Position numbers and translations under genes: made by a program. Below are positions 1-6,329 of a DNA stretch of 7,825 nucleotides, one piece after another. Source of the DNA: Pseudomonadota bacterium (GTDB lineage Bacteria; Pseudomonadota; Gammaproteobacteria; GCA-001735895); contig JACZQS010000103.1 of assembly GCA_022545625.1 (NCBI GenBank), positions 1 to 7,825 of the forward strand, read 5' to 3'. The notes beneath the pieces were generated by a model that searched no databases, was not told the DNA's origin, and saw only the letters and a list, made by a program, of their open reading frames with translations. Positions within the stretch are counted from its first letter, which is position 1; every line of letters starts with the position of its first letter.

Positions 1-211
1 CAAAATGAAACGCGATGATCGCGACCGCAACAAAAACTCGATTGCCGAGGATCCAGAACGCCCAAGTGTCGCCGGAACTTATTTCGAATTCGAGTTGGCA
101 GCACGCACAACGGCGAAATAACTTGAACCAGCTCTCAAACTGGTCCCCCTTGCCGCAGCGCGGACACTGCCCGTTGATGCCCGGATTACCGGGCTCGGGT
201 GCGTGGTTCAC
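1..211 (-). CDS. DUF983 family protein, partial (3' end beyond left edge)
   Basis: Seventy N-terminal residues are visible before the window ends. Two cysteine pairs, CPRC (C16, C19) and CACC (C35, C38), flank a short W/F-rich stretch and look like a zinc-ribbon knuckle. A hydrophobic segment begins near residue 51 and runs off the edge. This order (Cys pairs, GD motif, membrane helices) matches DUF983, a family of unknown function that I recall downstream of subunit III in many proteobacterial cox clusters. No ATG is in frame. I chose GTG at 211 because GAAG lies five bases upstream; TTG at 235 is the alternative and would lengthen the protein by eight residues. The gene follows coxC by about 35 bp on the same strand, so it is probably cotranscribed. 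A role in oxidase biogenesis is inferred from position only. Confidence 0.75.
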   Translation of the reverse strand, partial: MNHAPEPGNPGINGQCPRCGKGDQFESWFKLFRRCACCQLEFEISSGDTWAFWILGNRVFVAVAIIAFHF

Positions 212-246
212 CTGGTCTTCGGAGCCGGTCGGCAAGCGGGGCGCGC

Positions 247-1146
247 CTATTCATGGATCACGCCGCCCGAGCCGCCCCAAACGTAGATGCTGAAGAACAG
301 GAACAGCCAGACAACATCGACGAAATGCCAGTACCAGGCCACCGCTTCAAAGCCAAAATGATTGTCGGGGGTGAAATGTCCCTTCATCGCACGAATCATA
401 ATCACCAGCAACATGGTCGCGCCCATGGTCACGTGGAAACCATGGAAACCGGTCAACATATAAAATGTGCTGCCATAAATCCCGGAATCCATACGCAGGT
501 TCAACTCGCCATAGGCATGCGAATATTCCAGTGCCTGCAGGCCAACGAATAAAAATCCCAGGGCTACCGTGGCAAACAGCCAGTATACGAGCCATACGCG
601 ATCCTCACGCCTTAGCGCGTGGTGAGCGAGCGTCACCGTAAGTCCAGAAGTTAAAAGCAGTGCAGTATTGATTGCCGGTAATCCCCAGGCGCCCATTGCC
701 TCCTTCGCGCTTGCAAATTTATCAGCCATTGGGGCCTCCAGTAAAGGCCATACGGCTTTAAAATCGGGCCATAATAGCCAGGCCGTTGCATCGTTGTTAG
801 ACGCACCACCGAGCCAGGGAATCGAATAGGCTCTGGCGTAAAAAAGTGCGCCGAAAAATGCACCGAAAAACATGACTTCTGAAAAAATAAACCAGCCCAT
901 GCCAAGACGAAATGACATATCCACCTGCTTGTTATAAAGACCGGAGATACTTTCATCGATCACCTGGCCAAACCAGCCATACAGCATAAAAATTAGAATC
1001 GCGATCCCGACCAACATCACTGTAATTTCGGAACCGTGCAGGAACCGCGCAAATCCAACGGCGATTGTCGCCAGGCCTATCGACCCGATTATTGGCCAGT
1101 GGGTGCCATGGGGTACGTAATAATCACCTTCGGATGCTGCACTCAT
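247..1146 (-). CDS. coxC: cytochrome c oxidase subunit III
   Basis: Core membrane subunit of the aa3-type oxidase. It carries no redox metal but stabilises subunit I and supports sustained proton uptake. The 299 residues contain seven predicted membrane helices. Family hallmarks are the helix-III glutamate E90 in FIFSEVMFF, the TVTLAHHALR motif (about 170-179), LTGFHGFHV (231-239), and WHFVDVVW (273-280) near the C-terminus. A loop of about 40 residues between helices III and IV (about 110-152) is longer than in mitochondrial subunit III but is what I recall from gammaproteobacterial versions. The ATG follows a GAGGGG Shine-Dalgarno by six bases. It is the fifth gene of the coxB operon, 54 bp after ctaG and directly before the DUF983 gene. 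The length is complete and no key residue is missing. Confidence 0.97.
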   Translation of the reverse strand: MSAASEGDYYVPHGTHWPIIGSIGLATIAVGFARFLHGSEITVMLVGIAILIFMLYGWFGQVIDESISGLYNKQVDMSFRLGMGWFIFSEVMFFGAFFGALFYARAYSIPWLGGASNNDATAWLLWPDFKAVWPLLEAPMADKFASAKEAMGAWGLPAINTALLLTSGLTVTLAHHALRREDRVWLVYWLFATVALGFLFVGLQALEYSHAYGELNLRMDSGIYGSTFYMLTGFHGFHVTMGATMLLVIMIRAMKGHFTPDNHFGFEAVAWYWHFVDVVWLFLFFSIYVWGGSGGVIHE

Positions 1147-1200
1147 GAATAGCCCCTCTCTTTATACAAAATTCAATCCTGGTAAATCGTCTGTTTTGTC

Positions 1201-1713
1201 TCAACTCTTATCGACACTAAAAAAGGTATACGACAAGGTAATCTGTCCAATATTCTCAGAAATCGCGTTTTCGATAATAAATCGTAACGGCATCTCGCGC
1301 GCTTCAAATCCTGCCAGCTCCTGTTGGGTAAAACAAAAGCACTCGGTCTTGTTAAAGTGCTTTGCTGCTAGCCCTGGCGACACGCTCGGTATTGCCTGCC
1401 CAACCGTGATCCTGTCGGCCGTGCTCTTTACCCGGTAAATGGCCTCGTACACCTTACCCGGATGCACTTCCATTTTTTTCACTAGCGGCTCAAAGCTCCA
1501 GGGTAATCCTGGGCCGGTGTTAGCCAGAAACCGAACCTCGATCAATCTCGAGGTATCGACCGCATTGGCATCGATAATCGAAGCCTCGACACGGCCTGTC
1601 TTACCGTTGAGCCCGGTAATTTCACAAAATACATCGTACAACGGCACTAGCGCAAATCCAAACCCGAACATCAATAGCGGTATCAAACTTAACTTGAGTG
1701 CTGTTCGGTTCAC
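1201..1713 (-). CDS. ctaG: cytochrome c oxidase assembly protein CtaG/Cox11
   Basis: Membrane-anchored copper chaperone that delivers copper to the CuB centre of subunit I. The 170-aa protein has one N-terminal helix (about 7-25) followed by a periplasmic immunoglobulin-like domain. Diagnostic features are YDVFC with C30 just after the helix, the copper-binding pair CFCF (C125, C127) inside TECFCFTQQ, and the C-terminal strand ITLSYTFF (158-165). The start codon is GTG, and its bases are part of GTGA, which also holds the stop of the 43-aa gene upstream. This four-base overlap indicates translational coupling. N-terminus, length and motifs all fit the Cox11 family; the unrelated Bacillus-type CtaG is ruled out by the CFCF motif and single helix. 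Confidence 0.97.
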   Translation of the reverse strand: MNRTALKLSLIPLLMFGFGFALVPLYDVFCEITGLNGKTGRVEASIIDANAVDTSRLIEVRFLANTGPGLPWSFEPLVKKMEVHPGKVYEAIYRVKSTADRITVGQAIPSVSPGLAAKHFNKTECFCFTQQELAGFEAREMPLRFIIENAISENIGQITLSYTFFSVDKS

Positions 1714-1841
1714 CCGAAGTTACCCCACAATAATGTCGCTGCGAAAAAAGAGCCTACGATCAGCAGATGCGCGATTACTATTAGTATTAACCGCCGCTTC
1801 TGACCTATCAACGAGCGTGCACTGGTCTGGTCATCTTGCAT
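1710..1841 (-). CDS. 43-aa single-helix protein, likely cytochrome oxidase small assembly protein (CoxF-like position)
   Basis: A short reading frame in the gap between coxA and ctaG. It starts at an ATG preceded by GGGAAAG about six bases upstream and ends at TGA overlapping the ctaG GTG start. The 43-residue product has a polar acidic N-terminus (MQDDQTSARS), a basic patch QKRR (14-17), and one hydrophobic helix (about 18-39) ending WGNFG. The basic residues before the helix predict an N-in orientation. Proteobacterial cox operons often carry a small basic-plus-helix protein at exactly this position (the 'cytochrome oxidase small assembly protein' in betaproteobacteria, CoxF in alphaproteobacteria). 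Placement, topology, ribosome binding site and stop/start overlap make it very likely real. The assignment to that group rests on context and shape, not on a recognised catalytic motif. Confidence 0.82.
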   Translation of the reverse strand: MQDDQTSARSLIGQKRRLILIVIAHLLIVGSFFAATLLWGNFG

Positions 1842-1889
1842 CAGTTTCTTTCCCGCTATCGATCATGGAGTAAAGTATCTCTTCGCCAG

Positions 1890-3491
1890 CTACTTGATAT
1901 CCGGAGCTACCGTGAAACTATGATACGGCGGCGGTGATGATAGCTCTTCAAACTCCAGGCCTGTCGCGCCTTCCCAGACTAAATCGCTGGCTTTCTCACC
2001 ACCTTTGATCGTTTTAATGACGATATAAAGGAAAAATACCTGCGCCAGCCCAAACGCAAAACCGCCGATACTGGAGATCATATTAAATTCTGCAAATTGC
2101 AGTGCATAATCAGGAATGCGTCGCGGCATACCGGCCAGACCGAGGAAATGCTGCGGGAAGAATAATACGTTGACTGCTATGGTCGACCACCAGAAGTGGA
2201 TCTTGCCATGTGTTTCATTGTACATATGGCCGGTCCATTTTGGCACCCAGTAATAAAATGCCGCGATGATCGAATATAGTGCCCCGGTTACCAGTACATA
2301 ATGGAAATGTGCGACCACGAAGTAGGTATCGTGGTATTGGGTATCAACCGGGGCCACGCCGAGCATCAGGCCCGATAACCCGCCGATCGTAAACATAACG
2401 ATGAATCCCAGGGCCCACAACATCGGGGTCTCAAACGTCATCGAACCCTTCCACATCGTGGATACCCAGTTGAACACCTTCACCCCGGTCGGCACCGAGA
2501 TCAGGATCGTCGCGTACATAAAGTACAACTCACCCGCCACCGGCATGCCGGTAGTAAACATATGGTGCGCCCAGACCAGGAAAGACAAAATTGCGATCGA
2601 AGCCACGGCATAAACCATCGAGTCGTAGCCAAACAATCTTTTACGCGCAAAAGTTGGGACTATTGCCGATATCACGCCAAATGCCGGCAGGATCATGATA
2701 TAAACTTCCGGGTGGCCAAAAAACCAGAATATATGCTGGAACAAAACCGGATCGCCACCGCCGGCCGCATCGAAAAACGAGGTTCCGAAATGCCGATCGG
2801 TCAACATCATCGTAACCGCACCAGCGAGTACAGGCATTACGGCAATTAGCAGGTAAGCAGTAATTAACCAGGTCCAGACGAACAACGGCATTTTCATTAA
2901 AGTCATGCCGGGTGCTCGCATATTCAGGATTGTTGCAATCACGTTGATCGCACCCATGACCGAGGAAATACCCATCAAATGCACGGCAAAAATGAAATAA
3001 TCAGTGCTATCCGGTGCAAAGGTGGTCGATAGTGGCGCGTAGAATGTCCAGCCGAATGCTGGTCCACCGCCTTCCATAAAAAGCGTGCTGGCGAGCATCG
3101 TGAATGCGAAAGGCAGGATCCAGAAGCTCCAGTTGTTCATCCGCGGCAGGGCCATATCCGGCGCCCCAATCATCATCGGAATCAACCAGTTGGCCAGGCC
3201 GACAAAGGCCGGCATGATCGCGCCGAAGACCATGATTAGCCCATGCATGGTTGTCATCTGGTTAAAAAATCCGGGCTCCACGAATTGCAGGCCGGGCTGG
3301 AACAATTCGAGCCGAATGACCATCGCCATGGTACCGCCGGTGAGAAACATGATAAATGCTAACCAGAGATATAATGTCCCTATGTCCTTATGATTGGTAG
3401 TAGTGATCCAACGTGTCAGACCCTTGTCCGGGCCATGATCGTCGTGCGCGGCATGCGGATCATGGTCGTCATCTGCAGTTATTGTTGTCAT
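1890..3491 (-). CDS. coxA: cytochrome c oxidase subunit I (A1-type heme-copper oxidase)
   Basis: Catalytic subunit that reduces O2 to water at the heme a3-CuB site and pumps protons. The 533 residues form twelve helices. Visible ligands: H83 and H397 for heme a, H395 for heme a3, and H260, H309 and H310 for CuB, with Y264 in GHPEVY positioned for the His-Tyr crosslink. D channel: D112 in GAPDM, with N119/N120, leading to E262. K channel: K338 in PTGVK. R457 and R458 match the heme propionate arginines. E262 in GHPEVY defines the A1 subtype. The N-terminus is rich in His and Asp over residues 7-19. The ATG follows AGGGTGA, which overlaps the coxB stop; the two genes are 10 bp apart. Nothing is missing or broken. 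Confidence 0.99.
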   Translation of the reverse strand: MTTITADDDHDPHAAHDDHGPDKGLTRWITTTNHKDIGTLYLWLAFIMFLTGGTMAMVIRLELFQPGLQFVEPGFFNQMTTMHGLIMVFGAIMPAFVGLANWLIPMMIGAPDMALPRMNNWSFWILPFAFTMLASTLFMEGGGPAFGWTFYAPLSTTFAPDSTDYFIFAVHLMGISSVMGAINVIATILNMRAPGMTLMKMPLFVWTWLITAYLLIAVMPVLAGAVTMMLTDRHFGTSFFDAAGGGDPVLFQHIFWFFGHPEVYIMILPAFGVISAIVPTFARKRLFGYDSMVYAVASIAILSFLVWAHHMFTTGMPVAGELYFMYATILISVPTGVKVFNWVSTMWKGSMTFETPMLWALGFIVMFTIGGLSGLMLGVAPVDTQYHDTYFVVAHFHYVLVTGALYSIIAAFYYWVPKWTGHMYNETHGKIHFWWSTIAVNVLFFPQHFLGLAGMPRRIPDYALQFAEFNMISSIGGFAFGLAQVFFLYIVIKTIKGGEKASDLVWEGATGLEFEELSSPPPYHSFTVAPDIK

Positions 3492-3501
3492 TTAAATCAC
3501 C

Positions 3502-4635
3502 CTATCTCGAATTTTTGATCGCGGACGGTTGAACCATGTCACCCACGCTATTACCAAAACTGTTTCTTTCGAATGTTATTACCGCCGCCAGGTCTACATC
3601 GCTGAGCTGTGATTTATAGGCTGCCATAGCGGTGCCAGCCTTCCCGTTCATAACGATATTAATATGACCAGCCGGGTCCCCGGTTGCTACCGGGCTATTA
3701 CTCAATGCCGGGAAAACTCCCGGGATACCAGCACCGGTAGGTCCGTGACAAGCTGCACAGTTGCCTTTGTATACCGTTTCGCCTTGCGCCAGTAAGTCTT
3801 GCATCGACCATTCTTTGTCTGCCGATTCTGCGATAGCGGCTGCTTCGGCTTTCTTATCGACAAGCCACTGCTCATACTCACCCTGGGTGACCGCTTCGAC
3901 CACTATCGGCATAAATCCATGGTCCTTACCACATAATTCGGCGCATTGACCCCGATAGGTACCAGTCTTTTCGATAACAGCCCACGAATCATTGATAAAA
4001 CCGGGAACGACATCCTGTTTTACCGCAAGCGCAGGCACCCACCAGGCGTGAAGAACATCATCCGAGTGGAACAGGAAACGTATTTTCTTGTTAATCGGCA
4101 ACACGATTGGCTGGTCCACTTCGAGCAGGTAGTTTTCGTGTCCAGCCGGATCCTTGATCACGTCACGGCTGCTTTGTGCCAGCGTACTGATAAATACCAG
4201 GTCTTCGTCAATATAATTGTATTTCCACTTCCATTGAATACCGGTAACCTGAAGGTTGATATCAGCGTTGGTTTTGGCATCTTCAAGGTCAATTAAGGTG
4301 GCGGTCGCAGGAATCGCAATCGCGATCAGAATGACCAACGGACCAACGGTCCAGAAAACTTCGACCTGTGCATTTTCGTGGAAATTAGCCGCGACCGCAC
4401 CGCGCGATTTACGATGGTAAATAATCGACCAGATCATTACACCAAAGACTACGATCGCGATTACCACGCATATCCATAATACGATCATATGCAAGCCGTA
4501 TAAATCGCGGCTGATCGGCGTGACACCCCTGGTCATGTTCAATGCGTATTCAGCATCTGCCGCCGAAACAAACAGCATTGATAGAACGCCAGCTAAAGCC
4601 GCAGACAATCGCTCGGACAATTTATTGAAAATCAT
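3502..4635 (-). CDS. coxB: cytochrome c oxidase subunit II with fused C-terminal cytochrome c domain
   Basis: Takes electrons from cytochrome c and passes them through CuA to subunit I. Domains in order over 377 residues: signal peptide (about 1-28, likely cut after ADA); two membrane helices (about 48-72 and 95-116), with E92 in VEVFW matching the K-channel entry glutamate; a periplasmic cupredoxin domain with aromatic GIQWKW (W135, W137) and CuA ligands H196, C231, E233, C235, H239 and M242; an Ala/Glu/Lys-rich linker (about 260-280); and a class I cytochrome c domain with CAACH (C293, C296, H297) and a probable axial Met at 337. The fused heme makes this a caa3-like arrangement, about 100 residues longer than a plain subunit II. 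The ATG has a strong AGGGGGA site. It is the first gene of the operon. Confidence 0.98.
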   Translation of the reverse strand: MIFNKLSERLSAALAGVLSMLFVSAADAEYALNMTRGVTPISRDLYGLHMIVLWICVVIAIVVFGVMIWSIIYHRKSRGAVAANFHENAQVEVFWTVGPLVILIAIAIPATATLIDLEDAKTNADINLQVTGIQWKWKYNYIDEDLVFISTLAQSSRDVIKDPAGHENYLLEVDQPIVLPINKKIRFLFHSDDVLHAWWVPALAVKQDVVPGFINDSWAVIEKTGTYRGQCAELCGKDHGFMPIVVEAVTQGEYEQWLVDKKAEAAAIAESADKEWSMQDLLAQGETVYKGNCAACHGPTGAGIPGVFPALSNSPVATGDPAGHINIVMNGKAGTAMAAYKSQLSDVDLAAVITFERNSFGNSVGDMVQPSAIKNSR

Positions 4636-4680
4636 TATTATCCCCCTAATCCATACCCTACCAGCGGCTACGCATTACTT

Positions 4681-4702
4681 GACCGGCTAAGGAATGCCGG
4701 TC
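4681..4702 (-). promoter_or_regulatory. perfect 7-bp inverted repeat at the predicted coxB transcript start
   Basis: GACCGGC (4681-4687) and GCCGGTC (4696-4702) are exact reverse complements around an 8-base spacer. The repeat begins about five bases downstream of the coxB -10 box. It could be an operator for a dimeric regulator covering the start point, or a 5'-terminal RNA stem-loop that protects the long cox transcript. No T-run follows on the minus strand, so it is not an intrinsic terminator. Confidence 0.5.
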
Positions 4703-4706
4703 TCTA

Positions 4707-4712
4707 ATTATA
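4707..4712 (-). promoter_or_regulatory. coxB: candidate -10 box of the coxB operon promoter
   Basis: On the minus strand this reads TATAAT, a perfect sigma-70 -10 hexamer, about 72 bases before the coxB start. No good -35 is found at 16-18 bases (best is TGGTTT at 17) and no extended -10 TG is present, so an activator may be needed. The box is part of the palindrome ATTATAAT, so a TATAAT also reads on the plus strand, but with no properly spaced -35 there. Predicted transcription starts near 4700-4702. Confidence 0.45.
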
Positions 4713-4781
4713 ATAGCGCCACCTGCAACAAACCATCCAGAGGGCTCGGATATATCACCGATAAATTATACAGTCTTTGAA

Positions 4782-4810
4782 TTGAATGGCTACTGGGAAA
4801 AGTCGATAAC
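4782..4810 (+). promoter_or_regulatory. possible promoter for the DUF2970 gene
   Basis: TTGAAT (4782-4787), a 17-base spacer and GATAAC (4805-4810) each match four of six sigma-70 consensus positions with ideal spacing. It would give a leader of about 120 bases that includes the tandem palindromes. A second TTGAAT starts at 4777. The match is modest in AT-rich DNA. Confidence 0.3.
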
Positions 4811-4829
4811 GGGCAGCTAAACTGAATTT

Positions 4830-4854
4830 ATCGATATCGATCGTAATCGATTAC
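4830..4854. repeat. two adjacent 12-bp palindromes sharing an ATCGAT core
   Basis: ATCGATATCGAT (4830-4841) and GTAATCGATTAC (4843-4854) are each perfectly self-complementary and lie one base apart. ATCGAT occurs three times in 25 bases. They lie between the possible DUF2970 promoter and its start codon. They may be a tandem binding site for a dimeric regulator; the regulator is not identifiable from sequence. Confidence 0.4.
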
Positions 4855-4937
4855 AATACATCCTTAAATACTTCATTTTCGACAGCTTGTATATTCCAGC
4901 ATAATCCAGGCCACAGCTATACCACAGTACCGAGACT

Positions 4938-5174
4938 ATGGGCGTGAATAAAATTCCCAAAAACGGCGACGAAAAAATCCGAATTACTTTCGCACAGCTA
5001 CTGCTGAGCACCTTTTCAGCTTTTATCGGTATTCAAAGCAATGCCAACCGGGAGCGGGATTTCAAGCATGGCAAAATCTCGCATTTTATATTGATCGGGT
5101 TACTGTTTGGGCTGGTGTTTATTTTCACCATCGTCGGCGTGGTGAACATTGTATTAAACCTGGCAGGTGCTTAA
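4938..5174 (+). CDS. DUF2970 family small membrane protein
   Basis: A 78-residue protein on the opposite strand from its oxidase neighbours. The N-terminal half is amphipathic and holds the family's signature, an aromatic/aliphatic stretch followed by GIQSNANRERDFKHG (31-45). One long hydrophobic helix (about 48-75) follows. This layout, with a GxQ-xx-NRERDF core and then a single C-terminal helix, is that of DUF2970. Its function is unknown to me; in betaproteobacterial cox operons I recall a DUF2970 gene between cox11 and subunit III, so a link to oxidase assembly is plausible. Here it lies between coxB (divergent) and ctaB (convergent, 49 bp away). The ATG at 4938 has only a weak GAG upstream. 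Confidence 0.85.
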   Translation: MGVNKIPKNGDEKIRITFAQLLLSTFSAFIGIQSNANRERDFKHGKISHFILIGLLFGLVFIFTIVGVVNIVLNLAGA

Positions 5175-5223
5175 GGACGTACAATAACCGCGAAGGAAAA
5201 CTCGGTATTCGGTAGGCAGTTTA

Positions 5224-6126
5224 TTACAGCAGATATCCGCGGATAAATATTCTTGCGTAATGATCGACGAGAAGAAAAGCAAACAACAGGCTAAGATAAA
5301 ATATCGAGTAACTAAAAGTTTTCATTGCCATCACATTCGGATCTTTATCCCGATACAATTTGATCGCGTAATACAAAAATCCCAGGCCTAGTGATATCGC
5401 GCCCGCCAGATAGATCAGGCCACTCATATGAATCACAAATGGCATTAGCGCAACGACGAAAAGCAAGATGGTGTAAAGCAATATCTGGATCTTGGTGAAT
5501 TCCACCCCGTGGGTCACCGGTAACATCGGGATATCGGCCTTCGCATATTCTTCCCTGCGCCGAATCGCCAGTGCCCAGAAATGCGGCGGCGTCCAGATAA
5601 AGATTATCAGGAATAGCAGCAGGGCTTCAGTTTCTACATGGCCTGTCACCGCAGTCCAGCCTAACAAGGGTGGCGCCGCGCCGGCTGCACCACCGAGTAC
5701 AATATTTTGCGGTGTGGCGCGTTTCAGGTACATCGTATAAATCAGTGCATAGCCGACCAGTGAAATAAAGGTCAGTATCGCGGTGAGCAGGTTAACAAAA
5801 AATACCAGCATCATGATACCAATCGCACCAATCGAAAGCGCGAAAATCAACGCTGCTTTTTGACTCAGCTCACCACTCGCTACAGGGCGGTTCCTGGTTC
5901 TTTCCATTATCTGGTCAATATGCTCATCGACAACATGGTTTATCGCCGCCCCTGAAGCAGCCGCCAGGCCAATACCGAGTAAGCCAAATACAAAAATATC
6001 CAGTGGAACGGCACCGTCGACTGCGAGTAGCATTCCTACCATCGCGGTGAATACAATCAGATATACCACTTTTGGTTTGGTCAGCTTGTAATACCGTGAC
6101 CAGACGGGTAAGGTCAGGGTGTTCAT
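5224..6126 (-). CDS. ctaB: protoheme IX farnesyltransferase (heme O synthase)
   Basis: Integral membrane prenyltransferase that adds a farnesyl group to heme B, giving heme O, the precursor of the heme A used by CoxA. The 300-residue protein has about nine predicted helices. The first aspartate-rich motif is NHVVDEHID (63-71), followed by MERTRNRP (74-81). The second conserved region includes YLKRATPQN (133-141), GGAAGAAPPLLGW (145-157) and YAKADIPMLP (194-203). The frame stays open upstream to a TTG at 6210 and an ATG at 6192. I prefer the ATG at 6126 because GGAG sits seven bases before it, the resulting length is the family norm, and the 6192 ATG lies inside a likely -10 box. Same strand as the coxB operon but separated from it by the DUF2970 gene, so probably transcribed from its own promoter. 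Confidence 0.96.
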   Translation of the reverse strand: MNTLTLPVWSRYYKLTKPKVVYLIVFTAMVGMLLAVDGAVPLDIFVFGLLGIGLAAASGAAINHVVDEHIDQIMERTRNRPVASGELSQKAALIFALSIGAIGIMMLVFFVNLLTAILTFISLVGYALIYTMYLKRATPQNIVLGGAAGAAPPLLGWTAVTGHVETEALLLFLIIFIWTPPHFWALAIRRREEYAKADIPMLPVTHGVEFTKIQILLYTILLFVVALMPFVIHMSGLIYLAGAISLGLGFLYYAIKLYRDKDPNVMAMKTFSYSIFYLSLLFAFLLVDHYARIFIRGYLL

Positions 6127-6190
6127 GTCTGGGCTCCAGGCAAAATGTGCATCGATATCGTTTTTCAAATCAGTCAAATCAATCCGCAGC

Positions 6191-6220
6191 ATAATATCAG
6201 ACTCAACCAATATGCGACAA
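6191..6220 (-). promoter_or_regulatory. ctaB: likely ctaB promoter
   Basis: On the minus strand TTGTCG (6220-6215), an 18-base spacer and TATTAT (6196-6191) match four and five of six sigma-70 consensus positions. Transcription would begin near 6184, leaving a leader of about 58 bases before the preferred ATG at 6126. The -10 box contains the first two bases of the alternative ATG at 6192, so a transcript from this promoter could not start translation there. Confidence 0.42.
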
Positions 6221-6271
6221 CTTCATCGGCTTAACAGTTGTTTCCAAATGCCGATTGGCTCAAAATAACAC

Positions 6272-6277
6272 TACAAT
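6272..6277 (+). promoter_or_regulatory. possible -10 box for the 189-aa membrane protein gene
   Basis: TACAAT matches five of six -10 positions and lies about 50 bases before the ATG at 6330. No good -35 is at the right distance. An alternative pair is TTGTTT (6238-6243), a 17-base spacer, and CAAAAT (6261-6266). Either would place the in-frame ATG at 6255 upstream of the transcript start, supporting the shorter protein. Confidence 0.22.
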
Positions 6278-6329
6278 TTGGATAGATTTCGGTAAACTGT
6301 GCGCAGAATTAATAACCATAGGATTTTTC

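Larger units (their letters stand above)
4636..4937. other. 302-bp divergent control region between coxB and the DUF2970 gene
   Basis: No convincing gene fits here. The 64-aa frame crossing 4817-5011 on the minus strand runs antisense into the DUF2970 start and lacks family features. The region is AT-rich relative to the genes and holds a strong -10 box for coxB, a perfect hairpin at the predicted coxB transcript start, a possible promoter for the DUF2970 gene, and a pair of 12-bp palindromes. Each is listed separately. Confidence 0.7.

Noticed and set aside
15..552. Plus-strand open frames of 92 and 117 aa over the left end
   Set aside because: They are antisense to coxC and the DUF983 gene, both of which show clear family motifs. 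The frames have no recognisable features and are shadows of codon bias.
1439..1873. 144-aa plus-strand frame opposite ctaG and the small gene
   Set aside because: It is antisense to ctaG, whose CFCF and YDVFC motifs are intact. The translated product has a low-complexity, Ser/Pro-rich look typical of shadow frames.
4817..5011. 64-aa minus-strand frame upstream of coxB
   Set aside because: It overlaps the start of the DUF2970 gene in antisense, has no good ribosome binding site and resembles no family. The palindromes explain part of its sequence.
5183..5209. Imperfect inverted repeat between the convergent DUF2970 and ctaB ends
   Set aside because: AATAACCG and CGGTATT pair only with a bulge, the stem is weak, and no T-run follows on either strand. 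I do not call it a terminator.
6127..6210. N-terminal extension of ctaB from TTG 6210 or ATG 6192
   Set aside because: The extension is polar and unlike the family, and the downstream ATG has a far better ribosome binding site. The extension overlaps the likely promoter.
6228..6256. 6-bp inverted repeat ATCGGC/GCCGAT in the ctaB divergent region
   Set aside because: The arms are short, the spacer is 19 bases, and no extension pairs. It can occur by chance in this length of DNA.
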